Shown: in pieces, positions 21,701-34,105 of the stretch
How the letters are laid out: each line of letters opens with the position of its first letter
Position numbering within the stretch: position 1 is the stretch's first letter
Source: Oscheius onirici
Taxonomy: Eukaryota > Nematoda > Chromadorea > Rhabditida > Rhabditidae
DNA length: 64,000 nt
Assembly: GCA_932521025.1 (NCBI GenBank)
Contig: OW051470.1
Location: 6,186,501-6,250,500 of the forward strand
Reading direction: 5' to 3'
The notes under the pieces: model-generated
The model's database searches: none
What the model was told of the DNA's origin: nothing
Seen by the model: only the letters and a program-made list of their open reading frames with translations
Translations under genes and position numbers: made by a program

Positions 21701-24700
21701 CAGCCGGCTCAATCAACGAAAAGTCTTCAAAAGTTCATTTCCCTGTTCCAGGTATGCCTGTCTTTAAAATTGTCAACTCCAGTGGTTTTCAGAAGGATGG
21801 CATGGGAAGACTACGACCCAAAAGATCACGCAGTTCGTTGCCCGAATCTCGTGTCCCGTTGCCTGAAACGACTCTAAAGAGTTCGCAAGTTCTTCGACAA
21901 GGCTGGCTGAAACATCAGGAGGTGACGCTTGGCAAGAAGGGCAGTCGGAGTCAGTGGAACAGTCGTTGGGCTGTTCTTTCGAACTCAACTCTGTTTCTTT
22001 GTATGCAGCCATCGACTTCTACTGCAGCCGAGGTGATTTTTGTGCCTTCCTAGCAACGGCTCCAATTCCTTCAGACACTGCAGCTGGTTGCACCTGTTTC
22101 TCGACTCGATGTGGCCTCCTCCGTTGTCGACATTGCTTACGACTGGCTCTCCCAGGCGCGTCATGTCCTCCGACTCATCTGTCAGAGCAGAAGCGAACAT
22201 CTTATCGAGCTACTCACGTATGTATCGTATTCTTTGGTTCATTACCACTTGCTTTTCTTAGGCTTAGGCCGGCAAAACAAGAAAAAGTTTTAGGGAGGCA
22301 GACATGCTCTCGTGGATTACGGCGCTTCAATCGGCAGCTTCTTCTTCTCCAGAACCGTCATCCATTCTCGCCAATTCCTGTTCGGTAAGTCTCTGTCCCA
22401 CATCCCCATTGACACGTCTCTGTCCCACATCGTGTGGCTATTTTTAAGCGACTAGTTCCATAAGTGGACACACTCTCTTCCATTATATGTAGTCAATATG
22501 TTTGCTCACATTTTATCAAGACCACCCGTGGAGACCCACTTACTCAGAATCTCTCGTCTCTGATCAAATATCGACATTTATAACTGGAGGCCATTGTCCA
22601 CCTTCTCTCCACGAGCCTCAGCTTCCGGAGACTCTTGTTTGTGCTTCGGCTGCTCCGTATTGATTGTGGCCCAAGCCTGAGCTCGATCCGGGCAGCTCCT
22701 CTCCCTCTCTCGGCGGCTCGTCGCCCGCCGCTTATTAGCCAAATGATCCGACAATTAGGCGCAGTCGTCGAATTCGCGAGACTCTCACGAGCCGACATCA
22801 ATTTGTATTTTGTGGCCATTGACACGCAACTTCTCGTGACAGATTCCTTTCTCCTCTTTTTTTTTTGAACTTATTCTAAAAGAAGGAAAGAGTAGCGGCT
22901 CGGGCTCACTTCCTGTCCGCGACATCAATACGCGAGTCAAATTGTGTTACGCGCAGCCAATCTAGTTTAGAATTTCATTCAGCAACCGCTGCCAGCCAGC
23001 TGTCCGGACATTATTTACCGCCTCTCATGGATACTTTTAATTGCTTCCTCTTCACCTTCTTTTTCGTTTCTTTTCGGTTCTTAGGTTCTCTTCTCCTCCC
23101 CACTTTCCGACTATTGAACTGCAAGAAAAGGTTTCGAATTCATTAGTCATACGAGATGTTTATCTATTTGAAAAGGAAAAGATTTGGATTTTTTGGTCTT
23201 CGAGTGGCTTCTAATCCGTTCCTCTCTTCTCATAGAAGTAGTAAAATGAGTGGGTGTGTCTTTTTTTCGGCCGTTACATGAAGCGTGAGTCTGTGTGTGT
23301 CGGACCGGTTATGTCTCCCGACTGTTTTCCATTGATCGTCCCTTTTTGTCAGTTAGTAAAGGAAGGTCATCCTGTACTTTGTTTACCTCTGCTGCCACCT
23401 CTCTCTATTGTGCTCATGGTCAAAACGCGGCCTCTTTCTGGATGACAATTATCCAACGGACCTCTCTCTCTACATAGGTTATCCTCCTCTCTCGGAGAAA
23501 TTCGAGACTCCTCTCTCTAACGAGAGCTACAATTTGACACTGTAACGCCTCTCCGAACACTCGTTCATTCAGTCCCGTCGGCTATTGCTTCTCCAAATTG
23601 TGCTAGTTAGCATTTCTGAAGCTAATTTCTGCCTGGAAATCGATACTTGTTGCATAAACTAGAGGGCAGTGTCGCTCTTTCTCTCCATCTTTGTCAGCTG
23701 CTCTTCTTCTTCAGATTTCTCTCTATCCATTAGGCCTTCTCCAAATGTTTACTACCTCTATTCAAGAAGCGAATTGGGATCATAGAAGGGATTTGTGTAA
23801 TGCCTATAAGAATCTAAGCATTTTTAGTTTAATCTTTTGATGATCCAGTTAGATTTACTTTTGCTATGAAACGTCCCAAAGCCAGTCATTTCCATGGTTT
23901 TCCGCGTTGAACATAAAACCTTTGTGACCCGAAAACGGCTGAAATATATTCTGATTTTACTTTCTCAAAACTTTCGGAAAACCATTAGTTTGGTAGAAGG
24001 AAAACGTGTTCTATAGAATCCGGCATTTGAGCGATCCTCAGTTGTTGGAAGCGTCCAATTAACGGCCATTCTTGGCGAGTCTCCAACCAGCCCCGGAGCG
24101 ACCATCCAAAACTTGCCTCTTTCCTTTCACCCTCGTACCTTATTTTCTCTTTTTTAGGCAGCCTCTCTTTCTTCGTCGTGCTCTTCTGACCGACATGCTG
24201 CCATCCCCAACCCGGCCACCAACCAGCTGATCATGCACAGGTTTAATTTTTTATATCACTGAAAAACAAATTGTCCAGATACAAAGCCAAATCGTCTCAG
24301 CTGCAGTCTCCCTCTTCAAAACGAGCCTCTGATCATATCAGTCAACCGGGAACTAGCAAAGAGAACAGTACAGAGAATGGCGAGTCGACGACGCCAAAAT
24401 CCGCGAGAAAGTGGAAAAAGTCGAAGGCCAACAAGCAGGGCAGTGGAAGCAGTGGTGGGAGTGGTCCAACTCCGAGTATTCTCGGAATAAGACTGGCCGA
24501 ATGTGTCACCAATGACCCCGACGAACACATTCCTCTCGTCGTTCAGATCTGTGTGACAGTAGTTGAAGAGCATGGAATGGACACCATCGGAATCTACCGT
24601 ATTCCTGGAAATACGGCAGCGGTGAACGGGTTAAAGGACCATCTCAGTCAGGGAATAGACACTATGACCTTAGAAAATGTGAGTCCGAAAGCATTGGGCC

Positions 24701-26965
24701 AACTGTCTCTCGTTTTAGATAGATATATCTGATTCGAGATGGCGAGACGTCAATGTGGTCTCGTCGTTTCTTAAGATGTTCCTTCGAAAGCTACCAGAGC
24801 CTTTGCTGACCGACAAACTGTATCCGTTCTTTATCGACGCTAATCGGATACCTTCTCACCACAATAGGTTACATAAATTGAGAAACTTGGTATGTTTTTG
24901 TAGTTCTCCACACAAGGTAAATGTTAGTTGAGGAAACTGCCTCGTGCTCACTATTGTACTCTCCGATATCTGATCAGACATCTTTCGTTAGTCAGTAGAA
25001 ACTCGGAAGTGAACAAAATGGAGACAAGGAATGTGGCCCTCATGTTCGGACCCTCGATAGTTAGGCCATCAGACGACAATATGGCGACAATGGTCACGCA
25101 TATGAGTGACCAGTGCAAGATCATCGAAACGCTTATTCATTATGTGAGTTCAGATCAAAATAAATAAATATAAGGATTTAGCACGATTGGATGTTCGACG
25201 ATAACTCGCCTGCTGACGATGCTGTTCCGACTCAACATCCCTCTGAAATAGCCGAACCGAGGACGGAGACAGCCCAATATGGAGTGGTGAATCCAGGTGC
25301 CGTTTCAGCTGCCACATTCAATGATATGCACATGCTTATTCGGAAGGCCAATGAGGAACAGGCTGCAGCTTTGATGAACGAGGGAAAGGCTGGAAAGGTT
25401 GGCGCTTTTTCAATACTCGAAATGTGTTAGAAGTTATCCACTATAAATTGCTCTCACATCTGTGTGTGTGTCTGAAGCTCTAATTGAGGATAAGGAGGGG
25501 AGCTTTGTGCACAAATTAGTTTTTAACAACTCGCGACAGGAAAAGCAAGTGCGCGAAGGGTTCCTATGACTGAGTTTCTTTGGAGGGACAGGGGGTGACT
25601 GGAGGAAAGTAGCAAAGGAGGATTGAAAGGGAAACCACTAATAGGGCTCCGTGACAGAGCGAAGTCATGAACTTCTACTTTAGCCCTGGAAGGGCGTTGC
25701 CAACCTTTTTTTTGCCAACCTTGTTTTTTTCTAAACTTAAAAAAGACTTCTTGATCGGAGACACATAAAAGATTGAACTGTGATTCAATGAAAACATCTC
25801 TTTGCAGATCAAGAATATTCTCCGACGGAATTCTCGAAGGGACAAGTCAAAAGTCAAGCCAAAAATCGAGTCAACTGCCCCAGCTGCTGTACACCCTCGA
25901 TACAACTGTACTCCGCCTCAGTCATCTGTTGATTCGGCATTCTTAGGCAACTATCAGGTATCTTTCTGTTCGCTCTCTTATCCACTCAAATGTTCAGGAA
26001 AGAGATATTGACGCGGAGATCATGTCCCGACAGACAGTATCTCCGTTGGCCTCGACTGTAGAGCAGTCTCCTTCCATCGAGTCCTCTTTGGGATCTCTTC
26101 CGGACACGAGTCGAACTGATCCCGGTCCTTCTGATACAAACGACCACGCTGAGCATCATCGAAGGCGACAACAGGACATGTATTCGGCAAGAAGAATATT
26201 TATCGCTGGATCAGACGCTGCTGCCACAAACTCGTCGATAGATGCCTTGACAAGTCATACTCAACATTTGAACACTGCTGGCAGTCCTGCTCTAGAGGTA
26301 GTTTTCCCTGTATAGTCTGTTCAAAATGACAATTCTAGGTTCTTTCGGAAGAGACCCGGGCCAAGATTCGGAAAATGCAGATGAAACAGAGCTGGATCGA
26401 AAAGCCAGTCGATCCTCCCAGGGATTACCTGAAGTCTCCGACCAAAGATCATATGGACGCCTTGTCCTGTACTTCCGACTACTCGACGACGAGTTCAGCT
26501 CCCTGTACAGTTCCTCTGGGTTTAGACCCACCCAGTTCTTCCGACTATGCCAGCAGGTATGCAGTTTTTCTATTTGAGAACATTCAGTACAGTTTCAGTG
26601 ATCCTTCCCCGTGTGCCAATGTCTCCACTTCTCCTCGTCCCAGACCAAATGCTCTTGGATTGAACGAAGCGTCCCGTTGTCAGCAGAAAATAAAAATGAG
26701 GAGTAAGACGGGTACGAGAGACCCCTCCAGACGACATACTCTCTCAGATATGGATGCTTTCAAGGTAGTCAATAGTCGGAGAAAAACTAAAGTATCATTT
26801 GTGTAGGAGGGTCGATTGGAGAAGTTTGCTCGCTGGATCGGTCTGAGACGAAGTTCTCCCGACGTGACGAAAGAGGATCCGAGTCCGATCAAACAGCAGC
26901 CTCCAGCTATTGTCCGGACCTCGCCAAATGAGCTGACTCCGGCCAGCGGAGACGAGATTCTTTGA
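18776..26965 (+). CDS. pac-1: PAC-1 / ARHGAP21-23-type PH and RhoGAP polarity protein
   Basis: Nineteen exons: 18776-18832, 18876-19012, 19134-19306, 21187-21252, 21452-21557, 21643-21751, 21793-22032, 22054-22217, 22294-22384, 24158-24240, 24279-24678, 24719-24889, 24928-25143, 25182-25397, 25808-25957, 25998-26297, 26339-26556, 26599-26764 and 26807-26965. They sum to 3222 nt, 1073 aa, all in phase. A PH domain spans about 251-381 ('[15 protein letters not shown]', '[12 protein letters not shown]', '[12 protein letters not shown]'). The RhoGAP domain is about 478-685 ('LGIRLAECV', arginine finger R516 in 'IGIYRIPGN', '[23 protein letters not shown]', '[17 protein letters not shown]', '[15 protein letters not shown]'), with wording very close to ARHGAP21/23. 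In C. elegans PAC-1 inactivates CDC-42 at cell contacts to set radial polarity. Ser-rich flanks and a basic C-terminus ([12 protein letters not shown]) may bind junction partners. Extra 5' exons are possible, since C. elegans isoforms are longer. Confidence 0.88.
19307..21186 (+). other. pac-1 intron 3 (1.9 kb, pyrimidine-rich)
   Basis: This intron separates exons that join in phase (TAT G | GA GAC). The coding strand is strikingly rich in C and T runs, so many long frames appear by chance (for example 19576-19908). I see no inserted gene. Confidence 0.55.
22385..24157 (+). other. pac-1 intron 9 (1.8 kb, pyrimidine-rich)
   Basis: It lies between the end of the PH domain and the pre-RhoGAP region, with the same pyrimidine bias as intron 3. 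No coding sequence is seen. It could hold enhancers or an alternative internal promoter. Confidence 0.55.
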
Positions 26966-27148
26966 ACTCGTCCTCTTGCCATGTTGAGATCTCTCTTCCC
27001 CGGTGATTCCCCCAACACAAAAAACCTCTTCTTGTTTTCATTGTTTCCTTTCTCTACGGATATTCTTCGCGTAGGTGATACTGTCATCGAACTTTTCTTC
27101 GATATTTCCGTGTAAATATATATATTCTTCTCTCAAAAGAAAGTATTG

Positions 27149-27154
27149 AATAAA
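27149..27154 (+). terminator. Poly(A) signal AATAAA of pac-1
   Basis: AATAAA lies 184 nt past the pac-1 TGA (26963-26965), in the short gap before the convergent LDLa gene ends at 27333. Confidence 0.5.
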
Positions 27155-27332
27155 AAAGTGAAAATCTTTATCCCGCAGCGGATACAATGACGATGGCAAG
27201 ACTGTACAAGAAGAAAATCTCTCTTAGCAATATATATGTGTCCCGTACCGGGCAAAACTTCAAGGGGCGAGGATCATGGAAAAGAGCATGGAATGTCGGA
27301 AATTAAGAGACGAAATGAGGGAACTGTACTCT

Positions 27333-30300
27333 CTACAGTACCCGCAACAACAAAAGATACAAGCCTGAGGACAGGACGACTGATGCTGTCGCCTTAACTG
27401 AAGGAGTCGTAATGTCTTTGGGATGAGAAGTAGAGGTGGTATAAGTTGGACTGGGTTTCGGAGTTGTCTCATCCAGAACAACTGTAGCTGGAGAGACGTC
27501 TCTCGACTCGTCCAAGGTGTTCGACGGAACCGACTGAAACGGCTTTTTGACAGAAATGAAAAAGGTTTACTTTTGGTTCCGGAGAGGAAATGAGACATGT
27601 TGCGTTGTAAGAGTTAGCCCATTGAATATGGGTATCGTAGACATGGAGAAGGGCGTCATAACCGCACTTCTGTTCGAGTTCGGTAGATGAACACGAGAGA
27701 ATCGAATTTAGACTGAAATAATGCGATGTAGGAGAAATGAATCTATCTCACGTTGTGCACATTCTGGCAGGAGCATCCCGTCCTACAGGATCCACATCGG
27801 CCATCTTCTCGATACACATTCTTCCCGAAGGACTGTTCGAGTAGTCGACCAGACACTTTCCGTACTTGTTGTGTTCTTTTCTCGTCACTGGTTTGTTACA
27901 GATTTCGTCCATCAGTTTGATGTTGGCAGTGGAAACGGGCTCGAAGTGACACTTCATCTTCTGAATACAAGGCTTGTAGTCCTTTTGGAAGACGGAGCAG
28001 AAATTGTCCATCTGGGCAAAGTCGCTGAATTGAAAGAGTTTGTAAACTTAACAGATTATCTTACCCAATGATAGAAATGGGTCGGAAGCTGAACTCATCG
28101 AGTTTCGACTCACAGTCGAGATATTCGGCCATATCTTCGTCGGAGCATCCGGTTTCCAAAGCAACTGACGGAGCAGCAATGATGCAGTTGGGATCAACCT
28201 CGTTTGCGTAGTTCATCATGACTTTGTAGGAATATTCGAGAGCCAGCTCTCCACAATTGTGAAGAAGTTGAGAAGACATACAGTCGGCAGAGCTCTTCAG
28301 AGACTTGCAGAAGTCGGGAGGAGAAGCAGTCATGAACTCTGACATGCACTTTGTTCCCTAAAATATATTTTTTTTTCAACTATGATTGGGCTCACATTAA
28401 CGCTAGTGGCAAGCGTCTTGAGACAGATCTTGTGCTTTTCAAAGGCTCCTCTGGTGGCACAGAGATGATTAACCATTCGCTTGAGAGCAGATTCCTGAGG
28501 AGTCGAACAGATTCTGGTACTCAGTGAACAGCCGTCCATGACAGACACATCTTGACAAACTTGGTCCATATTGTCGACTTCGCTCAGAAGAGAGACTGGC
28601 AGCATACGATAGCGAGAATAGAAGGGTTGAGTACACTGATGGTAGGCTGCTCGCTTTTCAGCAGTACAGGTCATCTCTGGCATCACTCGAGTAGGAGCAG
28701 GGACTTGTCCAGAATGAACTGGGACGATCGGGGCTGGACCGACAGGACAGATATCGGGAGAAGACATGGCACGGAGAACCTTGATTGGTGTTTCTCCGCA
28801 CTTGACGCGAATCAATTCTTCTGTACAGTCGACAAATTTGGGAATGATGTTACGGAAAGAGGACAGAGTGAACTGTTTCACAGTTGACAGAGTCGATCTG
28901 ACGCATTTGGCGAATGTTGGTTCTTGGATTTGTCCAAAGACGCAGCTCAAATTCTCGTCAATAGCCTTGGCAGGTTCTGGCTGGTTGCAGATTCCGTCTC
29001 CAGCCTGGATCATGCAACTCGACACAACACAGCTGGTTCTTCCACTCAACAGGAACTGAGCACAAGTTCGGAACTCGTCTGAAAATTAGACTTGTAAAGA
29101 GAGAGTTTCTAAACGAACCAGTTAGATTGCATCCGCCGGCAAAGACAGGAGCCAAAGCGTTGACATTCTTGATCATGCTCTGTAGTCCGCCCTGGAACAG
29201 TTCCTCCATTCGAGATCCGATGTCATTCAGAGGAGCAGCACAGTGTTCGATGATGGCTTCCTCTTCGGGACTACATCCGATTCCGGCTACTTTACCAACT
29301 AAAACAAGTTTTTAATTTGAACAAATACGAAACTCACTTGGAAGTTGACTACTAAGTTTGCATCTGGAATCGATGGCAGAGGCAAACTTTGTGACGTAGC
29401 GGAGAACCCAGTCAGCTCCTTCATTTCCGCATTCCATTTGAATTGCATTCAGTGAGCACGAGAGAAGACGATTGGCGGAAAGACAGGCTTGGGCAGGAGC
29501 TCCGCGAGAGAACTGAGCAACACAATCCGCTACATTCTCCTGACTGGCAGTCTTTCTCAAACACTGACGAGTCTCCTTGAATCCGACTGCTCCTTCTCCA
29601 CAAGCATACTCGAACATAGCTTGCATTCCCTTGGCCCAAAGAGGATGGCATCCCACCGTGGAAACACATTCTTTGAACTTGAGGAACTCGGTACAGGCTT
29701 CGTCAATTTGACGGGGAACCTTGATTACCGAGAGAGGATGAGGCTGAAAGGCGGTCAGAGGCTGTACACACGTCTGGAACTTCATATGCTGTTCCTGTGT
29801 ACATTGGCTGGAAACAACTGGTCGAGGAGGAGGCGGAGGAGGTGCAGGAGTGACCAAGGGACGAGCTTTGGGAGCTCCGGAAGGAATTGGCACTGGCTGA
29901 GGTTTCTTGACTGGACGGGCAATGATCTCATCCAAGTTGGCTGGCTGGACAACAGGGCAGCCTTCTTCTGTTCCCAAGACAGACATTTTCTTCTTCAATT
30001 GTCCCAAATCTTCCAGGGCCTTCGGTTCACACTGTTCAGCCACAGCCTTCTCTCCGCAAGTGAAAGTCTTCTGGATCAGATAGAAAGACTTGCAGAGAAG
30101 AGCCTCGGCATGAATTCCCTAAATCACATTTTTGAAAGGAAAGTATTATCAGGTACCTGCAACATCATGTTGACAGTCTGACCAAGACTGGCCAGTCCTC
30201 CTTGACAGTTTGTCTGTTGACTGGTCTGTTCAGCCAGCTTCTGCAGACAGACTCTGTGTTGAGAGAGAAGAGGACGAGAGTCAAGAGAACAGATTGGAGC

Positions 30301-32418
30301 CAGACCGATTCGGGCAAGAGAGTTAAGAGGAGAGGCGAAGGAGCATCTCTGACTCTTTTTGAAAACACTGACATCCAGACACTTTTCGTATTTTCCGTAC
30401 AGTTCGCAGATCTTCTCGACTGCGGTAGAGTTAGGTGTCGCAATCTGACCATTTTTACTCTTGGAAATCAGATAAAATTTACCTCTAACAGGAAGTTGAG
30501 GTTTCTGAACTCGGTGAGCTGTTTGTTGATCTCGACAAGTTCTACCAGACAAGCTAGAGCTCCATTTTCCTGAAATTTCCCTCTTCTCGACAGAACTGTT
30601 CCACCTCTTGAACACGACCAGTGTCGAGCAATTATCTGGCCGGCCAATTGTCGGACAGCCCAACACGTTTTCCCTGAGTCATAATGCAACACTTTTTGGC
30701 AAAACTGATCTCCTGCCGCCGGATCGCGAACAGCATGTAAATGTGCCGCGAAATGGGTAGTTTCTAACCGGTCGTCTTTCGTATAGAGAAACAGTTACCT
30801 GTTCATCGGAGCATCTGGGCAGAGTAGAGTGAAGGACAAATTCTCCCTCGGCTTCTTTCTTCTCAGTATCTTCCTTCTTGTCAGCAAAGCACTTCTTGTC
30901 AATCAGAATATCATTCAGACCCTCTTGAAGATCAATGACAAAGTTCTGAGCAGTCACTTCACAAGCATCGTTCATTGTCACGATAGCACAGTCAAGATTG
31001 GAGTTGAAGGCATCCAGAGCCTCGCATTCGGTCTTTGCTCCCTAAATGATACAAAATATTGAATCGGATAGCCTTCAAACCCTGGTAGCACACTTCATCT
31101 TCTCCAGAGTGCTCTGGTAGCAATCGGAGTGCTTGGCAATGTCGTCCTGTTTGGTACAGAGTTGAGTGACAACAGACTTGAAGGGAGACTTCGAGAAATC
31201 TGCTGAACAAACATCGTAAATGTAATATAAAGCGTTGACAGCTTCTGACATGTTCAGTTTCAGCTCCTGGAAACTTTGGTTAATAGAAACTCCTCTAAAC
31301 TTACTCTACTAGGAGCGTTGGCGTCCTGAGTAGTTGTGCTGATAGCAGTTGTCGTCTGTGTTGACTCGTCTTCCTCTACCATCATCTCCGTGGCCAAAGT
31401 CTTTGTGACAGACGTGGGTCGGGAAGTTGTCTGCATGATATGCCTACTTCAAATCAAGAGCAGTCAAACCTCTTCTTCGGACGTCTCTTCAACCTCTGGC
31501 TCCTCTGATGTGGTCGCTGTAATAGCAGAGCCCATTCTGCACCTGATAGCATCGATGATGTGATGACTCTCTTCCTGGATTGGAGGAAGCATCTCCAACG
31601 CAGCTTCAGTACACTCTTTATTGAACTGTTGGATACAGTCAACATCCTGAGTGACGGAAGTGACAAGGCGACAGAAAGGAGACGCCAGAGGATCGAATCT
31701 AAAGGGTTTACGTGTTTCTATCCAATTGACCCTACTTCATTTGGCACTGTTTGTCTCTACCCTTTGTGAAACACTGTTCGTGTTCTCGAATAGCCGGAAT
31801 GAGCAGCTGGCAGACGTACATCTCAACCTCACGCCAAGCCATAACTCCTTCATCCGGTTTACAACTTGTCGAAGCTCCCTCAACGCAGATTTGGTACTCG
31901 TGCATCAGATCGCAGCCTTTCTCGATTCTGGATTGCCTAAACACGTTCTCCGTTTACTGGCACACGTCACAAACAAACATGTCTTTGTCGGCTAGGAAGG
32001 AGCTGTTCTCGAAATATATGGCATTGACTTCGTGAATGAAAAGAAGAATGGGTTCTGAGCATTCGTCAATCCGGAGCTGGTGTTCATAGGGACAGTCTTC
32101 TGTCTCATTTCCTCCAGCTGGCCTTTTCAGCGGTTTGACTGTGGTCTCAGAACGAACAGCTCCCGGTCGAGAAGGAATAGCTGGCTGTGTCTGACGGAGT
32201 CTCGGACCCAGAGTGACTACTTCGTCGAAAGGATCATCTTCTTTTGCAGCTGGACCCTTTGAACTCTGCTCATCACTGCCGTCGTCGCAATCTGGCTCGC
32301 CATCTCCAACCCAATCTGTCGGTATACATGAGCCATCTTTACAAGTGAAGGTGTTCGGAGGACATTCTGCCGCTAGTGTTGTGGCTAGAAGAACTGCTAG
32401 CAGCCACAGCTGCCGCAT
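27333..32418 (-). CDS. Secreted, probably GPI-anchored LDLa protein with many cysteine-rich repeats
   Basis: Fifteen exons: 32418-31958, 31936-31736, 31698-31470, 31430-31305, 31266-31081, 31041-30799, 30569-30483, 30444-30157, 30118-29338, 29298-29119, 29078-28396, 28357-28065, 28024-27752, 27712-27571 and 27533-27333. They sum to 4374 nt, 1457 aa, in phase; the part around 30798-30570 may hide one more exon. The signal peptide is 'MRQLWLLAVLLATTLAAE'. One LDL-receptor class A module follows ('CPPNTFTCKDGSC', 'DCDDGSDE'). The rest is a long series of helical, regularly cysteine-spaced modules in four broad blocks, split by Thr- or Pro-rich linkers (PAPPPPPPRP; SPDICPVGPAPIVP). The spacing recalls nematode T20D4.11-like (DUF19) or CPG4-type domains, but I cannot confirm this. 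The last residues (VVLSSGLYLLLLRVL) form a hydrophobic tail after a Ser/Thr-rich stretch, as in GPI signals. The ATG follows a TTTTCAG acceptor. Confidence 0.8.
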
Positions 32419-34105
32419 TCTGTGACTGTGGCTGAAAATAGAGAGGGTAAGACAGATCGGTAAGAAGTTGTGACAAATCTGGGTTATCGCCGAAAAAAAC
32501 AAAGGCGTGAAGGTCTTTTGGTAGACTGAACTTTCAGTAGAAGACAGCCATTGGGGAGGAACTTAGAGATGGTCATTTTGGGATGAGAATAAATAGGGAG
32601 GAGGCACTGCCGAAAAAGAGGTCTTTCTGGGTATGAGACGGTCGTAAAGAGAAGGATTGCTGAGGAAAGACGAAAATCAGAGAGTATGCTTATTAGTGAT
32701 CCGGGTGGATGTTTATCGTGTTGTCCGGAATTTGACCTTGGATAACCGAACAGACTATGACGATCTCGGAGAAGCCGCGGGACACCAGTTCACATCAGAC
32801 TTAATAGGGAACAGGGTCTTACAGTCGAATGAGTCAGAATGAAGTTTCTATCATTGAAATATCTGTCCCGCCCCGTGTTAACACGATCGAAAGTGGATCC
32901 TCCTTGTCAAGATCTTCTTCGTCTGATTGGTTTCATTGCCAGAACGAGATGGTATCCTTGTTTACTCTCTCCCTGTACAAAAAGCTGTACCTACAGTCAG
33001 AAATTGGCTGTGTCGATGTCGCACCGGAGAGATTGATCGGCCAGTAAACGGCTGACCCACTAACAGTTTTTCGCGGTCACTCAAGTTCGGCTGCGGATCC
33101 TCGCAAATGGACCTGGCTTCACTTTCAAAGTCTCTGCCGTGTTTTCGCACAAATCTCACTTCCGCAAACTGTGGAGGACGCTTGAAAAAGTAGCGTGAAG
33201 GATAAGAGAAATCTAGTGTTCTCTTCGGGAGACCAAGTCAAGAAAGATGGAAGCTGTGAGGAATTGGGCTAAGTATATGGGGCCAAAGCAGTAAAAAGGA
33301 GGAGGATCCGCGAGGCACCCTGAGGGAGGAGTGACGGCCCATAGTCAGCAGGTGGTGACCGGCCTCGTTTCAAAGCGAAAACGGTTGCAGTTTTCGCTTT
33401 GACCAATCAGTCCTCTTCGTCTAGAAAAAGAAATGGATAACAAGAGAGCCAACAGCTAATAGTTGGCTGACTGACGGCGAGAGGGAGACGGCGGATAACC
33501 GGCAGAGGGAGAGGAGGGCGGAAACCGGCCGGAGGATTTTTCGGAAGGGGTCAACTGATCGTCCTCGCAGAGAGGATCAGAAGAGAAAGTTATGATCTCT
33601 TAGCCATAAGAAGCTTTTTCTCCGAGGCTGAACTTAATCGGAACTAGGGAAACGACGACTTCTTCGATGAGGGAGTGTCCGGATCGAATCAATTCGAAAA
33701 GTTAGGAGATTTCGAAGAAGTGTGACTAGTTTTTGACAAGTGATAATTGGGCAGACGGAAAGTGAGTACGGTCTAGATAACTCGATTGAAACAGAACGAT
33801 TGGCTTGTATTGGACACAGAGAGAGAAGGATGTCGGTAAACGGGTCAAGGCGCTTTTCGCAGTGATAATCAACCCTCAACATATCAGAACAAGGACACAC
33901 CGACGGCCATCAATTACCGAATAGCCGCTTGTCCCGGCTAACTGTTAACTGCAACCGGATACATTTTTTCGGACAACGAGGGATAGGGGGTGACATAAGT
34001 AGTTTAGATGCTATCGAGAGGTCTCGTCAATGTGTCAAGGAGGTGTGAAAGTGACAGTTCGGAGTGCAATATTCATTCGGATTTGGTAGTCACTTCTTGA
34101 CAACA
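32419..34105. other. Intergenic, 1.7 kb upstream of the LDLa gene
   Basis: I find no exon chain. The plus strand is purine-rich (many GAGA and GGAG runs around 33200-33560), so the minus strand, which is the LDLa sense strand, is pyrimidine-rich as in the pac-1 introns. A hairpin-like pair 'aagcgaaaac'/'gttttcgctt' occurs at about 33374-33400. Confidence 0.45.

Noticed and set aside
29489..30181. 230-codon plus-strand frame
   Set aside because: Antisense to the LDLa-repeat protein exons, whose cysteine spacing and introns are coherent on the minus strand.
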